This document shows, one piece after another, positions 34,302-42,025 of a stretch of DNA of 64,000 bases. This DNA comes from Spirochaetia bacterium (GTDB taxonomy: Bacteria > Spirochaetota > Spirochaetia > Sphaerochaetales > Sphaerochaetaceae). The stretch's first letter is position 1, and each line of letters opens with the position of its first letter. The notes below the pieces were generated by a model. The model worked only from the letters and a program-made list of their open reading frames with translations. It was not told the DNA's origin and searched no databases. The DNA lies in assembly GCA_022482625.1 (NCBI GenBank), contig JAKVOU010000001.1, forward strand, positions 62,001 through 126,000, in the 5' to 3' direction. The position numbers were made by a program, and so were the translations under genes.

Positions 34302-35161
34302 TGGCAAAAACCAACCAAGTACGCGGTACAAGAGAGAAAGTCATTGCAACCATTGAATGGATACTTGTGCTTCTCCTTTTCCTGCTTGTGCTTTTTCCGT
34401 TTGTCATGGTGGCAATCAATTCATTGAAGGTGAAGAGGGATATCATCATGAATCCCTTCAGCATCATCACAGCCAGGGGACTTACCTTCAACAACTATGT
34501 CGAAGCATTCGTGAAGATGCATTTCATCCGCAGTTTCTTCAATTCCCTGATGGTGACCGGACTTGCAACCTGCCTGTCCATACTGACTTCCAGTATGCTT
34601 GCTTACTATCTTGTCCGTTATGTGAACAAGTTCACGGCTATAGTGTCTGCTATTCTCATAGCCTCCATGATCATTCCTTTCCAGGCACTGATGATTCCGC
34701 TTGTTTCAATCTATGGAGCTGGGCTGGGCGTCCTCAACCATAGGCTTACCCTGGTGTTCATGCATACGGGATTTGCCTTGGCCATGAGTACGTTCATTTA
34801 CCAAGGATTCATCAAATCTGGGATTCCTCTTGCACTTGAAGAGGCTGCCTTGATCGATGGCTGTTCGAAGTATGGTATCTTTTTCAGGGTCGTGTTCCCG
34901 TTGCTGGGGCCTACGACTGCGACACTGGTCATCCTGAACGTACTTGCTTTCTGGAATGATTATCTGTTGCCTTCCTTGGTCCTGAGCCTGAAGGAATTGC
35001 TGACACTGCCGCTGACGACTTATACCTTCTATGGTACGTACAGTGCGAACTATGGGGTAATTATGGCAGCTCTTGTCCTTACGGTCCTGCCGATTCTCAT
35101 ACTTTATTTTGCACTGCAGTCCAAGATCATTGAGGGTGTCGTATCCGGGGCTGTGAAATAG
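34301..35161 (+). CDS. Sugar ABC transporter permease (MalG/UgpE type)
   Basis: A 286-residue partner permease with six spans. The EAA loop is LALEEAALIDGCSKYGIFFRVVFPLLGP (about residues 175-205). FPFVMVAINSLKVKRDI near the N-terminus and ANYGVIMAALVLTVLPILI at the end are typical. No ATPase gene follows; a shared MsmK/MalK-type ATPase encoded elsewhere is the usual solution. Confidence 0.92.
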   Translation: MAKTNQVRGTREKVIATIEWILVLLLFLLVLFPFVMVAINSLKVKRDIIMNPFSIITARGLTFNNYVEAFVKMHFIRSFFNSLMVTGLATCLSILTSSMLAYYLVRYVNKFTAIVSAILIASMIIPFQALMIPLVSIYGAGLGVLNHRLTLVFMHTGFALAMSTFIYQGFIKSGIPLALEEAALIDGCSKYGIFFRVVFPLLGPTTATLVILNVLAFWNDYLLPSLVLSLKELLTLPLTTYTFYGTYSANYGVIMAALVLTVLPILILYFALQSKIIEGVVSGAVK

Positions 35162-35188
35162 AGCGATTTCCTGTAAGGATTTGTTTTT

Positions 35189-35227
35189 AAAAAGGGTTTC
35201 CGTCCGCAAGGATCAGGAGCCCTTTTT
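35189..35227 (+). terminator. Terminator of the sugar ABC operon
   Basis: AAAAAGGG (35189-35196) pairs with CCCTTTTT (35220-35227), with further weaker pairing inside (TTTCC/GGAG). T-rich tail, 27 bases past the stop; probably works in both directions between the converging operon and lacI. Confidence 0.65.
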
Positions 35228-35248
35228 GTTGATTATACAAAACGGTGG

Positions 35249-36226
35249 TTATGTTGAGCCTCGTTGGATGAGTTTGACCGGCAGTTTGATGTATTTCGGT
35301 GCTACGTTGCCTTCCGTGACACAGCGCAGGCAATAGAAGGTATTGGTTGCCATTTCTTTCAATGGCTGTTGGATCGTCGTGATCGTCGGGGTAATCCAGT
35401 CACAGATGGCAGTATCATCAAAACCGATTACCTTGAGGTCCTCTGGTATGTTCCGTCCCATGAGCCTTGCCGTATCAATTGTCTGGAGTGCCGGGAGATC
35501 CCCTGAAGTGAATATGCCGTCGGTAGTAGGATAGGCTACCAAAGCTTCACGGATTGTCTGCTGATAAGCCCCTGAGTAAAATTGGCTGACGCCCAGTCTT
35601 ATATTATGGCAGGATATGCCTTCTTGTGTGGCAACATCCATGAAACCTTTTGTCCTGTCGTCAGCCGGCATCGGAACGTTTCCGTCTCCGTTGAGGATCA
35701 TCAGTTCCCTGCATTCCCGTTCGATGAGATGATGTGCTGCCATGGCACCGCCGGCATAGTTGTCGCAGACGATGCTGACGGTGCTGCCGTCCAAGGTCCT
35801 TTCTATTGAAATGACGGGAATATCGTTGGATGTAATGCGAGAAAGCGATACGCCGCCGCTGCAGAGAATAATTGCTGCAACACGGTTTTTCCTGCACTGT
35901 TGGATCTGCTCCTCTTCAATGTCGGCAAACTCATTGGAAATCATGACAAGCGTCTGGTAACCTTCCTGATGTGCCTGTTCCTGGAGTAGGGAAACAAGCT
36001 TGGAGAAGTAAGGATGCTGTAGGATAGGGACGATGATACCGACCAGGTTGCTTCGTTTCCTCAGCAGGCCCCGAGCCATTTCATTGGGTTGGTAGTCCAG
36101 TTCCTTGATGGCTTCATTGACTTTTTTCCGTGACTTGTCGCTTATGTAGCCACGGTTGTTCATGATCCTTGAAACCGTGCCGATTGCAAGCCCGCTTTTT
36201 TCTGCTATATCCTTGATTGTTGCCAT
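35249..36226 (-). CDS. LacI-family transcriptional regulator
   Basis: A 325-residue repressor. The N-terminal HTH and hinge are canonical: MATIKDIAEKSGLAIGTVSRIMNNRGYISDKSR (residues 1-33), NEMARGLL at the hinge. The periplasmic-binding-protein-like core contains VGIIVPILQHPYFSKL, AIILCSGG, GFMDVATQEG and VIGFDDTAICDWITPTITTIQQP. It is convergent with the sugar ABC operon and almost certainly controls it. Its ATG lies six bases after its own -10 box, with no Shine-Dalgarno. Confidence 0.93.
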   Translation of the reverse strand: MATIKDIAEKSGLAIGTVSRIMNNRGYISDKSRKKVNEAIKELDYQPNEMARGLLRKRSNLVGIIVPILQHPYFSKLVSLLQEQAHQEGYQTLVMISNEFADIEEEQIQQCRKNRVAAIILCSGGVSLSRITSNDIPVISIERTLDGSTVSIVCDNYAGGAMAAHHLIERECRELMILNGDGNVPMPADDRTKGFMDVATQEGISCHNIRLGVSQFYSGAYQQTIREALVAYPTTDGIFTSGDLPALQTIDTARLMGRNIPEDLKVIGFDDTAICDWITPTITTIQQPLKEMATNTFYCLRCVTEGNVAPKYIKLPVKLIQRGST

Positions 36227-36232
36227 GGATTA

Positions 36233-36269
36233 AGTATAGGCCAATCATTTTGATATGTCAAACGTTTAA
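36233..36269 (-). promoter_or_regulatory. lacI promoter with LacI-type operator, leaderless
   Basis: On the minus strand, TTGACA (36261-36256), an exact 17-bp spacer and TATACT (36238-36233), then six bases and the ATG (36226). The operator read on the minus strand is TTAAACGTTTGA (36269-36258), which overlaps the start of the -35 exactly as in the ABC operon promoter. Autorepression and a leaderless mRNA follow from the geometry. Confidence 0.78.
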
Positions 36270-36398
36270 TATTTTTTATTTTTTCATACATCAGCAATTG
36301 TGTTTGTTTGACAGTATGATATGGTCCTGTATGTTTATGTGAAACTATACAACTTCTAGGCAACTGCTCCAGGCTGAAGACCAGCAATGGAAAGAGAA

Positions 36399-37505
36399 TC
36401 ATTCGGCAACGGAAAAACCTATTGAGACGTATCGTGTCCGTTGGTAGAAGAAGTTGAGCAAGGGGAATCTTCCGTCGTGGTAGAATACTTCAAGACGGGC
36501 AGAAAGGCCTGTAGGACCGGAAGGAAAGACAAGGGCTCCACCGACCGTATAGTCTGTCTCCCATGGATTGTCTGCGTCATATGAAGGAGAACTTGTGAAC
36601 ATATCCTCAATTTGTCCATCTTGGTAGAACTTCATGTCTGCGGCAAGTGTCAAAGACCCGACAGTCGGGATCGGGATAGCATATTCGATGCCTCCCTGCA
36701 TGATCCAATCCTTATAGGACTGGTCATAGTCATTATAACCGTAGAGTACGCCGGAGGAAGGTTTCCTTACCCATGATGGAACAACGATATGTGGACTTAT
36801 CCAAGAACTTTCCTTGGGTAGGCTGGCTGTTGCATATAGCCTCAGTGGTTTTAGTGGTGTCAGGCTCATGCCGATGGCAACATCATTGTCCCTGCAGTAG
36901 TCGACCAGGCTGCCGTCAGCCAGAAGTGTGTCATCATGGTCATATGCATTTTCAATTGTTTCATCACCGTAGTGTCCTGAATAATGCTGCAGTCCTGCCC
37001 TGAAGGTTACCATATCGAACAGTCTGGCATTTGCTCCGATAAAGAAGATTCCGTCATACCCCAGGTTGTCGGCTCCGCCGAAGCCTTGGAATACTGAGTT
37101 GAGGCCGCCTTGCAGGGTCAGTTCACTTTGTATCTTGTTGTCAAAGAGCGAAACCCTGAAGAATCCGATGTTGACTCCGGTCTTGAGCTGCAGATAGAGG
37201 TTTTTGTCCGTGTATGAACCTTCGCCATAGAGATTTTCCTTAGTGAAGGAACCGTCACTTTTTTCCTTATACAGGTACCGTGGTGTTCCTTCTTTTACCT
37301 GAAGGACTTTCAGGCTTGAGGAAGCAGCAAAGGGATCTGCTATAGCCGTAGGAAAGAGGGCATTTGAGGCGACCCAATCGAATCTGAAGTTCCCGTCGAA
37401 CAGGGAGTATGCAGAGGCATTGGCTGCAGACATACCCAGCATGCAGAGCAGGCAGCACAGGGCAAGACGATGTTCCTTGATGTTGTACAGTGATTTCTTT
37501 TTCAT
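36399..37505 (-). CDS. Outer-membrane beta-barrel protein (DUF1207-like), second of a tandem pair
   Basis: A 368-residue exported protein. The signal peptide (LALCCLLCMLGMSAANASA) is followed by a barrel-like pattern of alternating strands. The N-terminal LFPTAIADPFAASSSLKVL and the central FRAGLQHYSGHYGDE resemble DUF1207 proteins (ADPRxPxxS..., HxSSHxGDE). It ends RYVSIGFSVAE, a strand-like C-terminus. It shares the whole layout with the upstream paralogue: IGFFR, FQGFGGADNLGYDGIFFIGA, NPWETDYTVGG, FYHDGRFPLLNFFYQRTRYVS. GAGG precedes the start, 8 bases after the paralogue's stop. Function unknown. Confidence 0.65.
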   Translation of the reverse strand: MKKKSLYNIKEHRLALCCLLCMLGMSAANASAYSLFDGNFRFDWVASNALFPTAIADPFAASSSLKVLQVKEGTPRYLYKEKSDGSFTKENLYGEGSYTDKNLYLQLKTGVNIGFFRVSLFDNKIQSELTLQGGLNSVFQGFGGADNLGYDGIFFIGANARLFDMVTFRAGLQHYSGHYGDETIENAYDHDDTLLADGSLVDYCRDNDVAIGMSLTPLKPLRLYATASLPKESSWISPHIVVPSWVRKPSSGVLYGYNDYDQSYKDWIMQGGIEYAIPIPTVGSLTLAADMKFYQDGQIEDMFTSSPSYDADNPWETDYTVGGALVFPSGPTGLSARLEVFYHDGRFPLLNFFYQRTRYVSIGFSVAE

Positions 37506-37513
37506 AGGTTCCT

Positions 37514-38617
37514 CTATCCATTTATGGCAATGCCGAATACGATGTATCGGCTTCGTTGGAAGAAATAGTTGAGAAGGGGAAAGCGACCGTCATGGTAGTA
37601 TGCTTCAAGGCGGACTTTCCTGCCTAGCTGTGTCTGGTTGAATTCAAAGCCACCGCCGATGGTATATTCCTGTTCCCATGGATTGCCCGGGCTGTAGCTG
37701 CCGCCTGTCGTTGCCTGGGTCTGCCCATCCTGATGGAACTTGACGTCACAGGCCAGAAAGACGGATCCCAGGGACGAAACCGGGAAACGCTGCTCTGCTC
37801 CAAGTTCAATGATCCAAGCCCTGTATGAGCTGTCATAGGGAATTGCACTCAAGCCTTCTCCTTCTGTGATATTTGTGAACTGTGACTCAAAATTGCCTGG
37901 CTTGAGCACATAGGATGGGACGAAAAGGCCGGGGCGTATCCATGAGTGCTGCATCGGAAGATCTGCCATTGCATAGAACCTGGTCCACATGGTCGGTTCA
38001 AATGACACGGCTGCCTGCAAAGTATTTCCTCTGGTATATTCCAATAACTTGTCATAGGTAGCATCGGGATTATATGTTTCCAGATCCTCAAGGATCTCAT
38101 CGCCCCAATGTCCCGAAAAATGATGGAACCCAGCACGGAAGGCCAGTTTTCTGTACAACTTTACGGTAATGCCTGCTCCATACATGCCGTCAAATCCCAT
38201 GCAGTCTACTGAGCCAAAGCCTTCGAAGACCGTGTTGATGCCGCCGCGTAGGTAACCTTCCATCTGGAATGGGCCGGAAGTAAAACGGAGAAATCCGATG
38301 TTGACGGCGCTTTTCATCTGCCAATATGCAGTATGGTCCGGATCATCATCTTCAAAGGCAATCCTTTCATATGAACCATCGTTGGAAACAAATACATCCC
38401 GTGGTGCACTTGTATCGTCTGTGACGACAAGACGTCTGAAACTTGATGAATCGGAAAAAGGGTCCGCCAACGGTTCTCGGAAGAGTGGATTTACAGGAAC
38501 CGGTTCGAATATGACATTTCCACCGAAAAGCTTATATGAAGCCGAGGCAGATACCGACTGCATGGCTATGCAGAAAAATGTGATAGCAATAAGTAGTCGC
38601 ATCTGAAATTGTTTCAT
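37514..38617 (-). CDS. Outer-membrane beta-barrel protein (DUF1207-like), first of a tandem pair
   Basis: Paralogue of the gene at 36399 with the same order of segments: signal peptide (MRLLIAITFFCIAMQSVSASA), LFREPLADPFSDSSSF, IGFLRF, FEGFGSVDCMGFDGMYGAG, FRAGFHHFSGHWGDE, NPWEQEYTIGGGFEF, AYYHDGRFPLLNYFFQRSRYI. Length is 367 from the ATG at 38617; an in-frame ATG at 38632 abuts a GAAGG too closely to be a good start. First gene of a two-gene operon, possibly controlled through the inverted repeat at 38675-38704. Confidence 0.65.
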   Translation of the reverse strand: MKQFQMRLLIAITFFCIAMQSVSASASYKLFGGNVIFEPVPVNPLFREPLADPFSDSSSFRRLVVTDDTSAPRDVFVSNDGSYERIAFEDDDPDHTAYWQMKSAVNIGFLRFTSGPFQMEGYLRGGINTVFEGFGSVDCMGFDGMYGAGITVKLYRKLAFRAGFHHFSGHWGDEILEDLETYNPDATYDKLLEYTRGNTLQAAVSFEPTMWTRFYAMADLPMQHSWIRPGLFVPSYVLKPGNFESQFTNITEGEGLSAIPYDSSYRAWIIELGAEQRFPVSSLGSVFLACDVKFHQDGQTQATTGGSYSPGNPWEQEYTIGGGFEFNQTQLGRKVRLEAYYHDGRFPLLNYFFQRSRYIVFGIAING

Positions 38618-38674
38618 CTTATTGTTGTGCATCCTTCTAATAGAATATCTTTATATTATACTTTGTCAATATAA

Positions 38675-38704
38675 AACTATAGTACCTATATCGGTACTAT
38701 AGTT
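38675..38704. promoter_or_regulatory. 30-bp inverted repeat upstream of the outer-membrane pair, candidate operator
   Basis: AACTATAGTACC (38675-38686) and GGTACTATAGTT (38693-38704) are perfect 12-bp arms around TATATC. On the minus strand it sits just upstream of TTGACA (38668-38663), 43-72 bases before the likely start of the first outer-membrane gene. A site of this size would suit a dimeric repressor or activator. Confidence 0.6.
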
Positions 38705-38987
38705 TGGACACAAACAATAGATTTCGATAAAAGGATTTTGTTTTCATTGTTGCAGAATTTGAATTAGCTGAAATATGACTGTGACTCATCTGCCTTGCCA
38801 AAGCTTAGATCTTTTGCTTTTGAGTCGGATTCCTATAATCGGGTAAAAGATGGGGTAGAAACCTATGGCAATCAGATAGATCCCGTCTGTTGAAGGCCAT
38901 ATATGTTTTTGTGACAAGTATAACTTGCATTAGCCTGATACTGTCTGAAGTGAAGTGTCCGATGAGGTGTCATGTGAATTCAGACTT

Positions 38988-39025
38988 GTTTTAGAAAAGT
39001 GGTCATTTTGCCACTTTTCTAAAAC
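38988..39025. repeat. Perfect 15-bp hairpin in an otherwise empty 500-bp gap
   Basis: GTTTTAGAAAAGTGG (38988-39002), loop TCATTTTG, CCACTTTTCTAAAAC (39011-39025). No T-run follows on either strand, so it is not a standard terminator. Apart from the inverted repeat at 38675, the gap 38633-39138 shows no gene or other supported element. Confidence 0.6.
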
Positions 39026-39138
39026 AGAGTGATTGCGTCAATATTAACCGATACATGAAACATGTCATAACGAGCAAAGGCAATGACACATAGCATATCA
39101 GTGATGCCAACTATCCCTGGACACTGTCTGACTGTTGT

Positions 39139-40098
39139 TCAAGCTTTCCCGACATGTTCAATGCAGGTCTTTATTGAGTTCTCTACCATATCGCTGATTG
39201 CCTGGTCCGTATGGAATGCCGTATGGGGCGTGATGATGACATTCGGATAAGAATGCAAGGTCGCAAATTCCCGGTCAGGAATTGGTTTGAAGCGCAGGTC
39301 ATTATAATACAGTGCTTTTTCACCCTGTACGACGTCGAGGGCTGCAGCTCCGATCTTTCCGCTTTCCACTGCATCCATGAGAGCCTGTTGGTCAATGAGC
39401 GAGCCCCGTGCCGTATTGATCAGGACCGCACCGTCTTTCATGCCTGCGAATTCATTTTTGCCCAACAGGTGATTTCCATCAGGCGAAGCAGGTACATGCA
39501 GGGTGATGACGTCACAGCTGGACAACAATGTCTGAAGCGGCACGTAAGTAATTGTTTTCTGAAGTTCAGGATTAGGGTAGGGGTCAGTTGCCATGATCTT
39601 GCAGCCGAAACCTTGCAGGATGCTGATGACCGTGCGGCCTATTTTTCCTGTTCCCACGACACCGACCGTCTGGTTATGCAGTTGCCTGCCTGTGGTTGCC
39701 ACAAGAGAGTAGTCCTGTATTTTTTCTTTTGCAAAGATTGTCTTGACCTTTCTGAGGGACATCAGCATGAGCATTACTGCATATTCTGCTACGGCATAGG
39801 GAGAATAGGCTACGTTTCCATAAGGGATTCCAAGACTGTCAGCCGCAATCCCATCAATGTGTTCGAAACCCACGGTACGCGTTGAAAGGTACTGGATACC
39901 CAGTTCCTTGAAGCGTCTGAGCAGGGTGGCATCCACGGGTGTCGTGATGATGCTTATGGCTTCATGTCCTGCAGCCATGTCTGCTGTTTCAAGATTCGGT
40001 GCTCTGTCTGTCGTATCGACGACAACATCATATTTTTTTGAAAACCTATGGAAAAGCCCGATTTCATCAGGCCTGACTGAGTATGCAAATATCTTCAT
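39139..40098 (-). CDS. ldhA: D-lactate dehydrogenase (2-hydroxyacid dehydrogenase family, VanH-like)
   Basis: A 319-residue NADH-dependent enzyme reducing pyruvate to D-lactate. The cofactor loop is VGVVGTGKIGRTVISIL, followed by a CKIMATDPYPN acidic end. Catalytic residues fall in LINTARGSLID (Arg), ALDVVQGEKALYYND (Glu) and VIITPHTAFHT (His). YLSTRTVGFEHID is the usual substrate segment. It stands alone and supports a fermentative lifestyle. Confidence 0.85.
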   Translation of the reverse strand: MKIFAYSVRPDEIGLFHRFSKKYDVVVDTTDRAPNLETADMAAGHEAISIITTPVDATLLRRFKELGIQYLSTRTVGFEHIDGIAADSLGIPYGNVAYSPYAVAEYAVMLMLMSLRKVKTIFAKEKIQDYSLVATTGRQLHNQTVGVVGTGKIGRTVISILQGFGCKIMATDPYPNPELQKTITYVPLQTLLSSCDVITLHVPASPDGNHLLGKNEFAGMKDGAVLINTARGSLIDQQALMDAVESGKIGAAALDVVQGEKALYYNDLRFKPIPDREFATLHSYPNVIITPHTAFHTDQAISDMVENSIKTCIEHVGKA

Positions 40099-40210
40099 TC
40101 GTTGTTACCTTCGGCTACTTTTCTTGTGGAACAGACTAGCGACTACCAAGAGAAAAATCAAGTTCAGGGAGAAAAAGTACATCCGACTGGAAGAAGCCGG
40201 ATGCCGTTGT

Positions 40211-41125
40211 TTACTTGAGGAAGCCCTGGATAATCCAATTTTCGGCTTCACTTTCAGTCAAGCCCAGTGTCTGTAGTTTCTGGATCTGTTCTCCGCTGAT
40301 CCTTCCGATTGCAGCTTCGTGTACCAGGCTGGCATCGGGACAATGAGAAATAACTATAGGCGATGAAGAAACCGTTGCATCACCCGTAAGTATGGAATCA
40401 CATTCACTATGTCCCTTGCTCAACGTATAGCCGTCAATCCTACTTACAATGGTCTGGTTGGAATGGTCCTTTGCCACAGACCGGGAGACAAGGTCCACTG
40501 AGGAGCCTTTTCCTTTCAGGTCAACGGAAAAGGTCGTATCAGCTTTCTGTGTCCCTGTAGTGAGCAACCTTTCCTTCAGTTCAAGGGAAGCTCCGTCTGC
40601 AAGGGTCGCACGGGTAATCCTTTCCGTCTTGTCGACACCCTCGATCTGTATTGCCTCAAAGTAGAAATGTGAATCTTCATCCTGTCTGATGTCAGTGACC
40701 GTATCTATGAGATGTCCGGCACCTGCTCCGGTGCCAAGATGGTTTTCTTTGTAGGTAACATCTGCATGCTTGCCGATGACGAAAAGATGCATTCCTTTAT
40801 GGTAGGATTGTCCATGCTCGCTGTGGACTGCACAGCCGGCATCGATGGTAACCTTTGCACCGTCTTCGACGATAAGGTCCGTATATGCCATGTCGTTGAC
40901 ACCGCTATGGGTAATACATGCAGGAATGAAGACTTTTTCTCCGTTGCATGAGGATTTGACGGTGACCGTGATACCTCCGCCTTCTTTCTTTCTTTCTTCG
41001 ATAGTAACGTTCTCGCTGCTGCTCCTGGCTGCACAGAGACCGTCTTCACGGACATTTACTGCCTGGCTGTCTGCATAATCAGAACCAAACAGCTTGGTAA
41101 GGAAATTCTTGGTTACTGCATTCAT
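40211..41125 (-). CDS. sufB: SufB/SufD-family Fe-S scaffold, short (SmsB-like)
   Basis: A 304-residue SufB/D beta-helix protein. The core motif SKGHSECDSILTGDA carries the Cys/His region used for cluster assembly in SufB, and the end SLVHEAAIGRISGEQIQKL, LTESEAENWIIQGFL is diagnostic. It lacks the long N-terminal domain of full SufB (~480 residues). Together with sufC it resembles the minimal two-gene SMS arrangement of some anaerobes and archaea. It overlaps sufC by 4 bp (ATGA). Confidence 0.9.
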   Translation of the reverse strand: MNAVTKNFLTKLFGSDYADSQAVNVREDGLCAARSSSENVTIEERKKEGGGITVTVKSSCNGEKVFIPACITHSGVNDMAYTDLIVEDGAKVTIDAGCAVHSEHGQSYHKGMHLFVIGKHADVTYKENHLGTGAGAGHLIDTVTDIRQDEDSHFYFEAIQIEGVDKTERITRATLADGASLELKERLLTTGTQKADTTFSVDLKGKGSSVDLVSRSVAKDHSNQTIVSRIDGYTLSKGHSECDSILTGDATVSSSPIVISHCPDASLVHEAAIGRISGEQIQKLQTLGLTESEAENWIIQGFLK

Positions 41126-41862
41126 GAAAATACCCCCTGTACCATGCAGACGTCGCAGAGCTGTGGATCCTCGGGTTTTTGCCGGTGTTCCATGAGCTGA
41201 GGAAGAAGCTTTTCACGTGACCCTGCTTGCTGTACTTCGCCTTTTGCCATGACGATGATCCTGTCTGCCTGTTCAAGGATACGTTCCTGGTGGCTTATGA
41301 CGATAACGATCTTGTTGTCTTGTCTCAGTTGTCCGAATACTTCCAGCAGACCGGAAAAACTCCAGATGTCAATACCGGCTTCCGGTTCATCCATGATCAA
41401 TACGTCTGCCTGTTTCCTGGCTAGGACACTGGCAATTTCTATTCTTTTTATTTCTCCGCCTGACAAGGAACCATCAACACCTCTGTCGAGATATTCCTTG
41501 GCACAGAGTCCGACTTTTGCCAACAGTTTTCCCAACTCCTGGTCAGTACAGTCAGAACCGGCTGCAAGGGTAAGCAGGTCACGGACCTTTAGTCCCTTGA
41601 AGCGGACCGGCACCTGGAAACCATAGGCAATGCCGGCCTTTGCCCTTTCTGTTATACCTAATTTCGTAATATCCTTTCCATCCAGGATGATGTTTCCTGA
41701 TGTCTGCGGTGCGGTTCCTGCAAGTACCTTTGCAAGGGAAGTCTTTCCTCCTCCGTTAGGTCCTGTTATGGCATAGATCATACCAGGACTGAAAGAGAGG
41801 TTGATGTCCTTCAGTATCTTGATGTCACCTACGGTGTAGGTAAGGTGTTTGGTTTCAAGCAT
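41122..41862 (-). CDS. sufC: SufC ATPase of Fe-S cluster assembly
   Basis: A 246-residue ABC-type ATPase. Walker A is GPNGGGKTSLAKVLAG (Gly for the usual Ala). The signature is LSGGEIKRIEIA, Walker B VLIMDEPEAGID with the D-loop, and the switch His in VISHQERIL. GFQVPVRFKGLKVRDLL is the SufC Q-loop region. The start at 41862 has GAGGAA eight bases upstream. No sufS or sufU is adjacent. Confidence 0.93.
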   Translation of the reverse strand: MLETKHLTYTVGDIKILKDINLSFSPGMIYAITGPNGGGKTSLAKVLAGTAPQTSGNIILDGKDITKLGITERAKAGIAYGFQVPVRFKGLKVRDLLTLAAGSDCTDQELGKLLAKVGLCAKEYLDRGVDGSLSGGEIKRIEIASVLARKQADVLIMDEPEAGIDIWSFSGLLEVFGQLRQDNKIVIVISHQERILEQADRIIVMAKGEVQQAGSREKLLPQLMEHRQKPEDPQLCDVCMVQGVFS

Positions 41863-41964
41863 ATTATTTTCCTCGATGTTTCTTAGCAAAAACTACTCAA
41901 TTGTCTGCCGTTCGCCTAGTGTAAGGACGGTATAATCGGCAAAAACTGGGTATCGGACACAGAC

Positions 41965-42005
41965 AAAAAGGCCCTTTCCTTGTTTGACCAAAGGAAAGGT
42001 GCCTT
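41965..42005 (-). terminator. Terminator of asnS
   Basis: The arms AGGCCCTTTCCTT and AAGGAAAGGTGCCT (plus strand 41969-42004) form a long stem with one bulge. Read on the minus strand it ends in TTTTTG. It is 21 bases past the asnS stop. Confidence 0.75.
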
Positions 42006-42025
42006 CCCTATAGGTGGGTATACTC

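Noticed and set aside
39211-39885. 224-codon plus-strand open frame opposite D-lactate dehydrogenase
   Set aside because: Entirely antisense to a conserved enzyme; its composition is that of a shadow frame.
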